DNA from: Sphaeroforma sirkka
Lineage: Eukaryota; Opisthokonta; Ichthyosporea; Ichthyophonida
Reading direction: 5' to 3'
Assembly (NCBI GenBank): GCA_001586965.3
Contig: LUCW03000690.1
Span: 1-30,000 of the forward strand
Length of the DNA: 30,000 nucleotides
In this document: in pieces, positions 1 to 18,935 of the stretch
Layout of the letters: the number at the start of each line of letters is the position of its first letter
Numbering within the stretch: position 1 is the stretch's first letter
Notes under the pieces: model-generated
Told to the model about the DNA's origin: nothing
Seen by the model: the letters and a program-made list of their open reading frames with translations, nothing else
The model's database searches: none
Position numbers and translations under genes: made by a program

Positions 1-8
1 TATGTATG

Positions 9-62
<54 letters not shown>

Positions 63-64
63 TT

Positions 65-95
<31 letters not shown>

Positions 96-123
96 TTATT
101 CTTGCTTGCTTTTTTTGCTACAG
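1..123. repeat. AT and GT microsatellite in the SAYSD1-like intron
   Basis: An almost pure TA tract (about 10-60) runs into a GT tract (about 66-94), then a T-rich stretch ending in CAG at 121-123. That CAG is the splice acceptor of the first visible exon, so the repeat is intronic. Confidence 0.85.
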
Positions 124-812
124 GAAGCAAATGTACAATATCATCTTGATGCTCGTGACCATACGTTTTTCAGAAGGTATACTTCTTAACTTTGTTTATT
201 TAGTTTAATTTTATTCTTCATTAGGAAAAGAACGGGAGAGTCTAAGCTTCGTGCGGAGTCTGACTTCAGTTTGAGGCCGCATCCAGAATGGTCAACACAT
301 ATAGTACGACAGGTATGCAATACATGCTCACTTCTAAGCGTGTGATTATGCTATAGTGTTTGTTGCAAGGACACTTCGCTGTGTGCATTATTCACGTAAA
401 GCTCGATACGAAAGTGCCGCGCTCTCAACCAAATATGTTCGTGCTCCGGTGGGGTTCTTGCCTCTATTCATCTGAATTCAGTTGCATACATGCCATATCC
501 CCAACGCATACGCAGGTACAATCCACGAGGTTTCTGCCATACTTCATCTACGCGCCGGTATTGTGGTTTGCTCCAATCTCGTACCTCAAGTTCGTGTTTT
601 GGCTGCTGCTATTGGGGTTTTTCGCAGAGAACGATTTCGGGACAGTTTTTGTCCTATTTTCTGGGTTTTACTTGGTATTCACAAACTTTGGGCGTGCGAG
701 GAAGAAGGGAGAGCTATCGCCATACTCGGTGTTTAACGATAACTTTGAGAATATGGAAGGCACACTCACACAAGCACAACTGGAGAAAGAGATGTTGAGG
801 AAAATGTACTGA
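124..812 (+). CDS. SAYSD1: SAYSvFN-domain protein (SAYSD1-like), last three exons
   Basis: Three exons join in one frame: 124-176, 225-312 and 516-812 (stop TGA at 810-812). The introns at 177-224 and 313-515 are GT-AG, and phases match (phase 2, then 0). The last exon encodes a paired hydrophobic segment, roughly APVLWFAPISYLKFVFWLLL, then a short loop and a second hydrophobic stretch. The family signature follows as GELSPYSVFNDN, then a conserved tail (EGTLTQAQLEKEM). In vertebrate SAYSD1 the signature reads SAYSVFN; here the first alanine is proline. SAYSD1 is a small ER membrane protein that in animals binds UFMylated ribosomes and helps clear stalled translocation products; whether that role holds here is inference. 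The tail ends soon after the motif, as in the family. The 5' exons with the start codon lie outside the window. Confidence 0.9.
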
Positions 813-1930
813 GTCGTATATCACAGCCTGGCGTATTCGCCCTAGCCTAGGCATCCGTTGGCATGTTCAAAGGCTGCGTTCGTCATGGTCGCATAGACTG
901 ACAGCGTAGGCCATCTGCTGTTTGAAGGACAACCCGACTCCTGATCACAGCGAGACCATGGGCGCAAGTATCGTATGGGCATCTCCGCCGTGGAGAATGA
1001 TGGGGCTGCCTTACGGCGAGGTATATCGTCCCATACGTATCACCGTAGGGCTTGCGCGTAAGTCCATTGGAAGTGTAGTGTACACAAGCAGACGGCCTGC
1101 CAGAACACTGGAGAAATGGTGGAAAGGCGAGGGTGCTAAAGAGTCAATGTATCTATTGAGTGAAAGGTGCGAGTACAAGGGTTTCAATTGCAATGTTGTG
1201 CAAGCAGCCTCGAAGTGTTTATTCAAAAGTTCTAAAGGGGACATAGGAAAGGGGGGTCACCTCCCGGACACTAGTACACGCCCTGCTCGCGAGTAATGTT
1301 TGTCATTGGCGTATGAACGCCCATTGACCTGTTGTTCCACGAGAGCCAACAGACGGGGATGAACAACCCGTCGACGGTTGCCAAGTGAATTGCAAACTGC
1401 GCACACCTTGGCCATGCATGTTGGGGGATGTAGGCGTTGACGTAGGTGTTGACCGAAGAGTTTCTACCAATCTGTAAGGCGGATGACTGCACGGGTACGA
1501 GTGTTCCCTTATCGGTAGCAGTCACAGCGTGTTGATACTAAGGCTACGGCTTGGCCTTGTGCCTGGGGTAGTGGTAGTGGTCGTAGAGTTGTGTGGGTAT
1601 GAATGGGCTACTCAACAATCGGAGACCGTGAGGCCTGCATGATGTTCGCACTCAGAGTTCGGAGGTGGTATGAGATACACAGTACTCGAACTCCTGCCTG
1701 GTGGTGATGGATTGGTAGTGCTCGCCTTTGGAATTGACGCTGGTCTACGCATGGTCCATGGTAGAGACGCACTGACACTTTGGTAGAGACGAGCCGGTAG
1801 AGTCGGATACAAACAACAGGTGACACACTGACACTCGGATTCGGTGGTTGTGAGTACGGTTTCAACACGGTGTTTGCACTTGCAAGTCACACCCCAGGTT
1901 CAGATGGAATGCGGAGCGATGACGATACGC
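813..1930. other. Region between the SAYSD1-like gene and the 28-bp repeats; no recognised gene
   Basis: Balanced base composition. Several frames stay open on both strands (for example plus 922-1296 and minus 1252-1525), but none matches a family I recognise. Part of it is presumably the 3' UTR of the upstream gene. Confidence 0.5.
1252..1525 (-). CDS. Unassigned open frame, possible exon
   Basis: About 85 codons stay open on the minus strand and end at a TAG near 1271. Residue use looks protein-like (for example AQFAIHLATVDGLFIPVCW). Stops lie just upstream, with a weak acceptor-like CCTTAG near 1537, so it could be a terminal exon. No family is recognised, and the complementary strand is also partly open, which weakens the case. 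The lower boundary is approximate. Confidence 0.25.
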
Positions 1931-2265
1931 GATTAGTCTGAGGTTCTAATTAATACCTTATTAGTCTGAGATTCGAATTAATACCTTATTAGTCTGGGAT
2001 TCAAATTAATACCGTACAAGTCTGAGATTCGAATGATTACCTTACCTGATACGTCGAGATTCGAATTCATAAGTCTGAGATTCGAATTATTACCTTAATA
2101 GTCTGAGATTCGAATCAATACCTCATTAGTCTGAGTTTCGAATTAATACCTTATTAGCCTGAGTTTCGAATTAATACCTTACCTTATTAGTCGAGGTTCG
2201 AATCAATACTTTATTAGTCTTGAATTTCGAAAAAATACATACCTTATTAAGTCTGAGATTGGAAG
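1931..2265. repeat. Diverged tandem repeat, unit about 28 bp, core GATTCGAAT
   Basis: About 11 to 12 degenerate copies of a unit reading roughly TTAGTCTGAGATTCGAATTA followed by ATACC. Unit length varies through small insertions such as a duplicated ACCTT. The core TTCGAA is palindromic, and one copy (2195-2203) reads GGTTCGAAT, which resembles a Pol III B box. Confidence 0.9.
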
Positions 2266-3125
2266 CTGGTGATGCGTTTGGTAGAAAGTATTGATCTTGT
2301 CCTTACCCTCTGATAAACGGAAACAAAATTACCTTCACAATCGAGTGCGAATCATCCGATGTAGTTTATAGGTGGATCAATGGTTAAACATCAATTCAAG
2401 CATAAAATAAAAAACGTTTCTCTGTTATGGATGTATTTCGTATGAATTGCACCAGATAACAATCCATTCGATCCTCCAGTCTTTCGGGTTCTTAGATTGT
2501 ATTAATATTACTTCGTGAGAACCGAATTGAGTCTTGTGGCTGTATACCAATCGGTGCCGCAGAATAGTCCACTTTTCTTCCTTTATCTAGCGATTGATAT
2601 ATTCGTTTCTGTATTCCTGTAGTATATCTGTGGATCTGACGCTATTGATTTCGGTACATTTATCGCTCGACCTAGATTGAGAGCACATCTCATTCCGATA
2701 CGTATCTACTAGCGTTAATTGCTTAGTGGTAAAAGTTACTAAGTTGTCAACTACCAATCATAGAGTGGCTCATAAACAGCACAGGCTGGATAGTGGCTTC
2801 GCACTTCTATAGTACAGAGCAATACCTAAACAGCAGACGCAAAACATACACAGGCACAACAGGGAATGGCATGCGTTTATAAACGTAACGCGTTGAGTGT
2901 TGCCATATGTCGCACAAATTCGAAGTCGGCGAACACTGTATGTCGTATAGATAGAAGAATAAAATGATTAGAGGTATTAATAGAGTGACCATAGTACTAC
3001 TGATCCTATAAATTGTGTGGTACCAATGCCTTTGCTCGTTCACAAGCATGTATAAACCGAGACCCGTGGGCACCTAGTCTGAACTCTACATATGATACAT
3101 AGGACACCATATACTTTTTAACCGT
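2266..3125. other. AT-rich spacer with no supported gene
   Basis: Short frames only, including a minus frame at 2807-3073 rich in hydrophobic residues that matches nothing known to me. No RNA gene or repeat stands out. Confidence 0.5.
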
Positions 3126-3267
3126 ATGACACCAACTCGTCTCGTCAACCTGGTCCTTCTTTGCAAATTGCTATTGTACCTGCCACAACCTCAAGAGTAT
3201 TCAACCAAGTTCGCGAACCAACCCTCACTATCGGTTTACGTATCGGCACTAACCAGCCTCTCATCAG
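3126..3267 (+). CDS. Possible first exon with signal-peptide-like start
   Basis: An ATG opens a frame beginning MTPTRLVNLVLLCKLLLYLP, which looks like a signal peptide. The frame reaches CATCAG|GTAAAC, a fair donor, at 3267 (phase 1). A possible partner exon at 4167-4325 is flanked by TGCAG and GTATAC, but its open frame requires phase 0, so the two cannot be joined directly. The 40-bp minisatellite would fall inside the intron. No homology is recognised. Confidence 0.2.
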
Positions 3268-3485
3268 GTAAACAATATGAAAGCCCGGTGGAATGTTCGC
3301 AGTGCACACGAATATGAGCCTTAATACTGTGATATCGATTTATGAGCACGTGCCACCAAAGTTCGGTCTCTCATACTTCAACACGTATTCGACTATTCAA
3401 ATTTGTACTGCTTGGCCTTTTAACCTCTTCAACGTACTCGCTGGACCCCGAGCTATCTGCGTTAGCAACGCCCGGCAATTCTCAG

Positions 3486-4150
3486 TATATTGTTCTATAT
3501 TCGTATGAATATATAACATCGGCAGGATATTGTTCTATATTCGTATGATTATATAACATCGGCAGGGTATTGTTCTATATTCGTATGATTATATAAAATC
3601 GGCAGGATATTGTTCTATGTTCGTATGATTATATAACATCGGCAGGATATTGTTCTATATTCGTATGATTATATAACATCAGCAGGATATCATTCTATAT
3701 TCGTATGATTATATAACATCGGCAGGATATTGTTCTATATTCGTATGATTATATAACATCGGCAGGATGTTGTTTTATATTCGTATGATTATATAACATC
3801 GGCAGGATGTTGTTCTATATTCGTATGATTATATAACATCGGCAGGGTATTGTTCTATATTCGTATGATTGTACAACATCGGCAGGATATTGTTCTATAT
3901 TCGTATGATTATATAGCATCGGCAGGATATTGTTCTATATTCGTATGATTATATAGCATCGGCAGGATATTGTTCTATATTCGTATGATTATATAACATC
4001 GGCAGGATGTTGTTCTATATTCGTATGATTATATAACATCGGCAGGGTATTGTTCTATATTCGTATGATTATATAACATCGGCAGGATATTGTTCTATAT
4101 TCGTATGATTATATAACATCGGCAGGATATTGTTCTATATTCGTACTATT
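3486..4150. repeat. 40-bp minisatellite, about 17 copies
   Basis: Unit: TCGTATGATTATATAACATC followed by GGCAGGATATTGTTCTATAT. The anchor TCGTA recurs exactly every 40 bases from 3501 to 4141 (17 times). Copies differ by a few substitutions (gatat/gatgt/gggtat; aacatc/agcatc) with no length change, so the array is young or homogenised. Confidence 0.97.
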
Positions 4151-4166
4151 ATATATTTCTGTGCAG

Positions 4167-4325
4167 AGTTCCACATACACCGACTTGGCACCTCAAGAAT
4201 TAGTAAATAGCCCTCCACTGACCAGATTAGCTTCCGTCACCAGCAATAAGCACATACAGCGCCTTTCTAAACATATTTATAGTTATGATTGCGAATTGCC
4301 AACTCTCATGTTTGACTGTGACAGG
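4167..4325 (+). CDS. Possible unassigned exon after the minisatellite
   Basis: A stretch bounded by an acceptor-like TTTCTGTGCAG and a donor-like GACAG|GTATAC. It is open across 53 codons with residues such as LSKHIYSYDCELPTLMFDCD. A further AG|GTACTC at about 4397 would add a few codons and a stop. No family is recognised; splice-like ends are the only support. Confidence 0.2.
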
Positions 4326-4419
4326 TATACCCATTACCCCGAATAGAATAGTTCAAGGTCTCTGGTGGGTTTTCTGTCTTCAACATTTCTCGTAGGTACT
4401 CTTACCTAGACCGTTGAGC

Positions 4420-4807
4420 GCTATGGCGGAGGCGCTTGTCATGAAGGGACCGCTATTGTGTGCGAACAATGTAATCGCAGAATACTAGCCATTTGGCAAC
4501 TAATATTACCCAATGGAACAATCTGTCATGATTCGTATACATAGTCTTACAGATGTGACGAATGCACATACCGTGCGCACAAGGTCTTGAGCCGTCCGTA
4601 CGAGGTCACTCCCTCGTGTGTACATTAATTAGCTCGAGAACAAATACGTTTCAAAATAAACGGATAGTGAACGTTCGACTGAAGAATATTTACTGAAATA
4701 AGACAGGTAGGCCGCGATTCTTTTATACACAAGTCTATGCCAGTTCCGAGGGGTCTCTCACGTTCCGTGTAGCATACCGGCCCCCGAGCGAGCACAGACA
4801 TATGTAT
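4420..4807. other. Spacer with nothing recognisable
   Basis: No open frame of note, no repeat and no RNA gene seen. Confidence 0.5.
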
Positions 4808-5038
4808 TTATGAAGTTTTTTTTTTCTTAGAATTTTCTTCCTGCTTTTCTTGCAACGGTCCGATTGGCATACTTACTGGCCCGAGGGGTTCGGGCATACC
4901 AACGATATTTGATATATAGGTTTTAGTCGTCACATTATAGTCATTCAGGGGTGTTCGCTTGTGTATCGACAGTTCGCCGTAAGCATCCACTGAGTTCCCG
5001 AAAGCTCTCTTATGAACCCCCCCTGTAGCGGGTCTCAT
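4808..5038 (-). CDS. Unassigned 76-residue open frame downstream of Argonaute
   Basis: ATG at 5038 to TAA at 4808. Composition looks protein-like (for example YGELSIHKRTPLNDYNVTTK) and it ends in a lysine run (NSKKKKTS) encoded by an A-rich tract. It lies 264 bases past the Argonaute stop on the same strand, so it could be a small gene, an exon of one, or Argonaute 3' UTR that happens to be open. A run of ten C just upstream makes the frame entering it unreliable. No family is recognised. Confidence 0.3.
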   Translation of the reverse strand: MRPATGGVHKRAFGNSVDAYGELSIHKRTPLNDYNVTTKTYISNIVGMPEPLGPVSMPIGPLQEKQEENSKKKKTS

Positions 5039-5301
5039 GAAGCCCCCCCCCCCTCAAACACGCAGAATGGGAGACTGTCAGTCTGCTCGAAAATTCAGTC
5101 CGGGATTGCGTACATCGGTCATTTGCATAACATATTGGGCATCATTTGGGCATCATTTGCCGCACGCCAAGTAGTAGACTCCTATCTATTGAAGACTATA
5201 CCATGCACACGCCCTCCGTCCTGTCGATGGGCCAATAAATATGTCCTGACATTCGGTTCGTTCGCACGCAACACCCGCTTATCTAAACACGGTAGACGCA
5301 T

Positions 5302-14437
<9,136 letters not shown>

Positions 14438-15085
14438 TATACAGATTGGAAGCGAGAGATTGCAGTGTTGTTTTTCTTTGTCGAGAGATGCAACAAGCTT
14501 ATGCTCTACTGCCTTGTGAGTCAGTACACTATAATTTGATATGTGTAAAGGTGTGTAGTGTGTACTCACTAGCACATATTACGTTAGCGACCGTAATAAA
14601 ATAGTACGGAGGCCGCTCCTCGGATTTTAATATTACACACACAACAAGAGACGAGGGATCAAATAAATACATCGACTGTTCTTTAGGTCCCTTGCATCTA
14701 CCCAACTTGGGCCTTGGGAAGTTGGACCCATTTCTTTTGTGTGCTCTGTACAATAAATATCTGAAGCGAACCAGGAATATCTGTTCGCCCAGAGAGGAAA
14801 ACGTAAGCTGTTAAATATACCCTCTACCAGTGAGAAAGGCTACCGAGCAGTACGTTTTGAATTATCCTTGACGATCCGTATCTTTTGTCTTTTTCACTAT
14901 ATTTTGTGGCATGTTGTGATTTTTTTTTGATTTTTTTTTTTTGATTTTCAGAATTATACATACGAGAGGCAGAGGCTAGGCTATGAAATTATGATGAAGA
15001 TTTCCGTGTATTTTTAAATACGTAATTTTAATAAACAGCTTTTTTTTTCTTCACAACCATCTTCATGATGTTTTTTTTTTTATGA

Positions 15086-15116
<31 letters not shown>

Positions 15117-15188
15117 AGTAATTTAGTTTATATTGTCCATTTTAAGTTATGGGCCTTTATCGACATATTTTTTAAAGTTCTATTTATC
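14438..15188. promoter_or_regulatory. 5' flank of Argonaute; poly-T and AT runs
   Basis: This must hold the Argonaute promoter and 5' UTR, but no convincing TATA box or initiator can be named. T-rich runs occur at 14921-14948 and 15071-15081, and an AT run at 15086-15112. A minus frame at 14529-14753 is open but matches nothing and may be leader sequence. Confidence 0.4.
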
Positions 15189-15854
15189 ATGAACGACGAC
15201 GCTGCTCCGACCGCAGTGCTCCGTAGCCGCTGGACACTTCTGTCCCTCAGCGGTGATAACCACGATGACTGGCTCGCCGAATTCCGTGTTGCCGCCTCCA
15301 CCGCTAAACAGAATGCGTTACCAGTTTTCGTATTTGTCCAAGAGGGTCAACCACAGACCCCCGCTGGACAAACCCCGATTGTGTACCCACCCGCTCAGGT
15401 TTAATTCCATACGACCCAATTCCGTGCCACGACCACTGAAGATGGCACGTACGCCCGTTGTGCTCGTCAGATACACTTCTTTGACTCTTTATCTCATGAA
15501 CTGCGAAGTTCTTTTAATCCCAATGAATTAATGTCTGTCCGGCCCATGGACACTACTTCAGGTCCTACGATGTCCGCTACTATTGCGATGCCTACCAATT
15601 TAGCTTACCTTGAAACATGTAAGATCCAAGACGATGAAAACATGCGCTGCGCATGAAAAAATTGCTGCACTAAGTTAAACCGTACTGCTACAAGCCAAGA
15701 TAATGCTCTTTCATCGACATTCATCCAAGACATTTTCCTTCTTTCCTTGACCAGGCCGCTCAGGATCAAGTCCGACATATTCTCGTCACCAATGACCGTA
15801 CCAACCTCTCTCCACTTTATATTTGTAAGTGAATCGAGACATGGCAGCATTCAG
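15189..15854 (+). pseudogene. Gag-like pseudogene fragment, 5' module of retroelement copy 1
   Basis: ATG at 15189 opens a frame with SRWTLLSLSGDNHDDWLAEF, reminiscent of the N-terminal part of copia-type Gag proteins (an aromatic/Gly-Asp-Asn then Trp pattern); this is resemblance by eye only. A TAA interrupts it at 15402-15404, where a C-to-T change in CAA would explain it, and the frame then runs open to TGA at 15654. Between about 15640 and 15830 the most protein-like reading switches frame at least once. It is broken and not expected to give a product. The frame of the first ATG runs open again after 15656 and continues into the shared 3' module. Confidence 0.6.
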
Positions 15855-16166
15855 AATCTTTATAGCTTGGAAGCTACAATCGAGTACCCTCTCGACATAC
15901 CTAACACTGTCAGAGGCAATGATCGTATGGAGATCGATGAGGCTTACCACCCTCAAAACACCGATTCTCATTTACCATCTAACTCTGGTAATCACGACTT
16001 TTGTAATCATTATACCAGTACCTCACTAGAGAGTACCCACTCTAGCACTGAAGACGAGGAAGTGAGAACCAGACAACAACGTCTCAGCTTATTACATTTT
16101 GGAATGCAAGTCCTTGAGGACCGTCTATTGAATGACTCTGACCTTGACGTCCACGTACGTCCGTAG
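15855..16166 (+). pseudogene. Shared 3' module ORF, copy A
   Basis: An open 103-codon segment ending in TAG, starting NLYSLEATIEYPLDIPNT and ending DLDVHVRP, with an acidic Ser/Thr/Glu-rich middle. No family is recognised. It is 306/312 identical to 17639-17950, with equal length and no indel. All six differences change the amino acid. An LTR-like sequence follows 22 bases later, so this is probably the 3' end of the internal region of a retroelement. Confidence 0.7.
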
Positions 16167-16188
16167 TCCTAAACGCTACTGGCGGCTA

Positions 16189-16785
16189 TGTAGAATACGG
16201 TCTCCGGTCAGTCTAAAATATCAAGATCAAATGAGATAATATGTTGGTTTTTAATTGTATTTAGAATAATTTAATACAGATTCTTTTTAAAATATTTCCA
16301 AAGTGTTCTAGATTCACTTTGATAGCTCCAATAGCCTGAGTATTTGGTATGACTCATTTACTTGGATCTATTTGAGACATTAGTAGATGTAGGATATTAT
16401 ATGCTAAATTTTACAATCTTTGAACTACTACTTACAGGTTTTGGTCCTCCCGCCAATCTTCAAAATCCAATAAGTCTTTTATTTTTTAACTTTTCTTCAG
16501 ATGGAACTTTATTTATATCAGCTAATGTAATAACGTGACTTACGTTATTATGTCTATCTACAAATTAGGCATGTGGTCATGAACACTTAGTACTTCTAGT
16601 GAAAATTATTCAATAAAGAACAGCTAGAGGTACGCCCTGTGTGATCGAGGATATTTAGGCTCTTAACAAGAGGCAGTACCGATCATTCTTACACAAGCTA
16701 ACACTGCTAAATCCTAACTGACTTAAATTGTATTTTAGTTTATATAACATAGTTTAAAACATATAAATATCCATCGAAGTATACA
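16189..16785 (+). mobile_element. LTR-like repeat A, 597 bp
   Basis: Begins TGTAGAATACGG and ends GAAGTATACA, giving TGTA...TACA ends typical of LTRs. The start is defined by copies C and D, which begin or end at the same base. It contains AATAAA-like motifs (for example near 16612). No 5-base target duplication flanks it (GGCTA against TATTT), and no clear primer-binding site follows. Confidence 0.8.
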
Positions 16786-16940
16786 TATTTTTCAGTTAAT
16801 TAGTAGTTACCGTAGTGTACTGCTTCTAGACTGGCTGATAATTCTGTACTACCTCATAGTGGCTATACTACCCTAAAGTAAGCAACACGCTAGTTACTAT
16901 ACCTAGACCTTATTAATTTTCCTGTTCTTGAGCTATTACT

Positions 16941-17598
16941 ATGGCTAATGGAAATTCTAAAGGCAATGGAGTCGCCAGCTATAAGCCTGCTAAGCCTGTT
17001 GAGGTTCCTGAGGTTACAGGGGACACTGGTCCGTCTGGTACTGAGCCTGCCCGCTAAAGCTGTATGGGACGCCGTTTCTGAGCTTGGTTCTGATGAAAAC
17101 TCTGAGGATGACTCGTCGGACCCTAAAGCCTTGGAAGAGGAGGTCTCAACTGCCGCGGAAAGGCTCGCCATCTGACCGCGAAAAGTCAGATATTGGAAAG
17201 GCTCTATCTCTGAACAAGTGAAGGAATCGTCTCGAGATCGACGGTTTCTTACTACTGAAAGTCAGTCCAATCCACCTATCAACAAAGATGGCGGCGTTCC
17301 ATCTCGTGAAATTTCATTGCATGCCTCGCCACTGAATGCCTTGCCACCGAATGTTGGGGCGGAAGACGCAAATGTTGGGGACGCCATATTTCGACAGCGA
17401 GTGGTTAGATCTTCTCAATCTCGACGTCATTTGAACCGCAAAGATGAGCTTCTAAAGCAGCTAGTCGTTGCCGCAGTTTCTGACCCTTTGATCTTATCCC
17501 ACGTGGCCGATATTCTTCCCATACCAAAAAAAAATTATTCCAAGCCGGAGTTCGAACTTGAGGCCTTCTGGTTTACCAGCCAACAGGTTTACCACTGA
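16941..17598 (+). pseudogene. Broken ORF, 5' module of retroelement copy 2
   Basis: ATG at 16941 gives 38 codons (MANGNSKGNGVASYKPAKP...) to a TAA at 17055-17057. A different frame then reads an acidic stretch (ELGSDENSEDDSSDPKALEE) to TGA at 17173-17175, and the same frame continues past that stop to 17598 (for example RKDELLKQLVVAAVSDPLIL). So it has at least one frameshift and one nonsense change. It is unrelated in sequence to the upstream module of copy 1. It starts about 155 bases after LTR A, where a Gag start would be expected, but Gag identity is only inferred from position. Confidence 0.55.
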
Positions 17599-17638
17599 GC
17601 CAGTTACCGCTGGTGAAGTAGATAAAACCTCAAGACCT

Positions 17639-17950
17639 AATCTTTATAGCTTGGAAGCTACAATCGAGCACCCTCTCGACATACCTAACACTATCAGAGG
17701 CGATGATCGTATGGAGATCGATGAGGTTTACCACCCTCAAAACACCGATTCTCATTTACCATCTAACTCTGGTAATCAAGACTTTTGTAATCGTTATACC
17801 AGTACCTCACTAGAGAGTACCCACTCTAGCACTGAAGACGAGGAAGTGAGAACCAGACAACAACGTCTCAGCTTATTACATTTTGGAATGCAAGTCCTTG
17901 AGGACCGTCTATTGAATGACTCTGACCTTGACGTCCACGTACGTCCGTAG
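17639..17950 (+). pseudogene. Shared 3' module ORF, copy B
   Basis: Same 312 bases as copy A with six substitutions (Y/H, V/I, N/D, A/V, H/Q, H/R relative to A). It is in a different frame from the broken ORF upstream, so a further frameshift separates them. The identity starts abruptly at 17639, matching 15855, although the sequences before those points are unrelated. Confidence 0.7.
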
Positions 17951-17972
17951 TCCTAAACGCTACTGGCGGCTA

Positions 17973-18353
17973 TATAGAATACGGTCTCCGGTCAGTCTAA
18001 AATATCAAGATCAAATGAGATAATATGTTGGTTTTTAATTGTATTTAGAATAATTTAATAAAAATCCTTTTTCCAATATTTCCAAAGTGTTCTAGATTCA
18101 CTTTGATAGCTCCAATCGCCTGAGTATTTGGTATGGCTCATTTACTTGTATCTATTTGAGACGATAGTAGATATAGGATATTATATGTTAAATTTTACAA
18201 TCTCTGAACTACTACTTACAGGTTTTGGTCCTCCCGCCAATCTCCAAAATCCAACAAGTCTTTTTTTTTTATAACTTTTCTTCAGATGGAACTTTATTTA
18301 GCCAATGTACTAACTTGACTTACGTTCTTATGTCTATCTACAAATTATACATC
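17973..18353 (+). mobile_element. LTR-like repeat B, 3'-truncated
   Basis: About 97% like LTR A over roughly 380 bases, but starting TATAGAAT (TG changed to TA). It stops near the point equivalent to A 16570, directly abutting LTR C. The missing remainder does not reappear after C, so this is a truncation and not a simple nested insertion. Confidence 0.75.
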
Positions 18354-18935
18354 TGTAGAAATACGGCCTCCGGTCAGTCTAAAATATCAAGATCAATTGA
18401 GGTAATACATTGGTTTTTATTTGTATTTTAAATAATTTAATACAAGCTCTTTTTCCAATATTTCCAAAGTGTTCTAAATTCACTTTGATGGCTCCAATAG
18501 CCTGAGTATTTGGTATGACTCATCTACTTGGACCTATTTGAGACATTAGTAGATGTAGGATATTATAAACTAAATTTTATAATCTCCGAGCTACTACTTA
18601 TAGATTTTAGTCTCCCGCCAATCTCCAAAATCCAATAAGTCTTTTCTTTTTTTAACTTTTATTTATATCAGCTAATGTATTAACGTGACTTACGTTACTA
18701 TGTCCATCTACAAATTAGGCATGTGGTCATGAATACTTAGTACTTCTAGTGAAAATTATTTAATAAAGAACAGCTGGAGGTACGTCCTGTGTGATCGAGG
18801 ATATTAAAGCTCTTACCAAGAGGCAGTCCCGATCATTCTTACACAAGCTACCACTGCTAAATCCTAAATGACTTAAATTGTATTTTAGTTTATATAACAT
18901 AGTTTGAAACATAGGAATATACATCGAAGTTTACA
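18354..18935 (+). mobile_element. LTR-like repeat C, 582 bp
   Basis: Begins TGTAGAAATACGG and ends GAAGTTTACA. It is full length relative to A, more diverged from A than B is, and carries small deletions. Flanks ACATC and TTTTC do not match, so there is no visible target duplication. Confidence 0.8.

Noticed and set aside
2180..2230. tRNA gene suggested by GGTTCGAAT
   Set aside because: No A box, no cloverleaf pairing and no acceptor stem; the motif is part of a 28-bp tandem repeat.
3486..4150. Resemblance to a CRISPR array
   Set aside because: There are no unique spacers; the whole 40-base unit repeats, and the DNA is eukaryotic.
16189..18353. A complete LTR retrotransposon with A as 5' LTR and B or C as 3' LTR
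   Set aside because: The internal part is about 1.2 kb without RT or integrase, there is no matching target duplication, no clear primer-binding site or polypurine tract, and the 3' module also precedes A.
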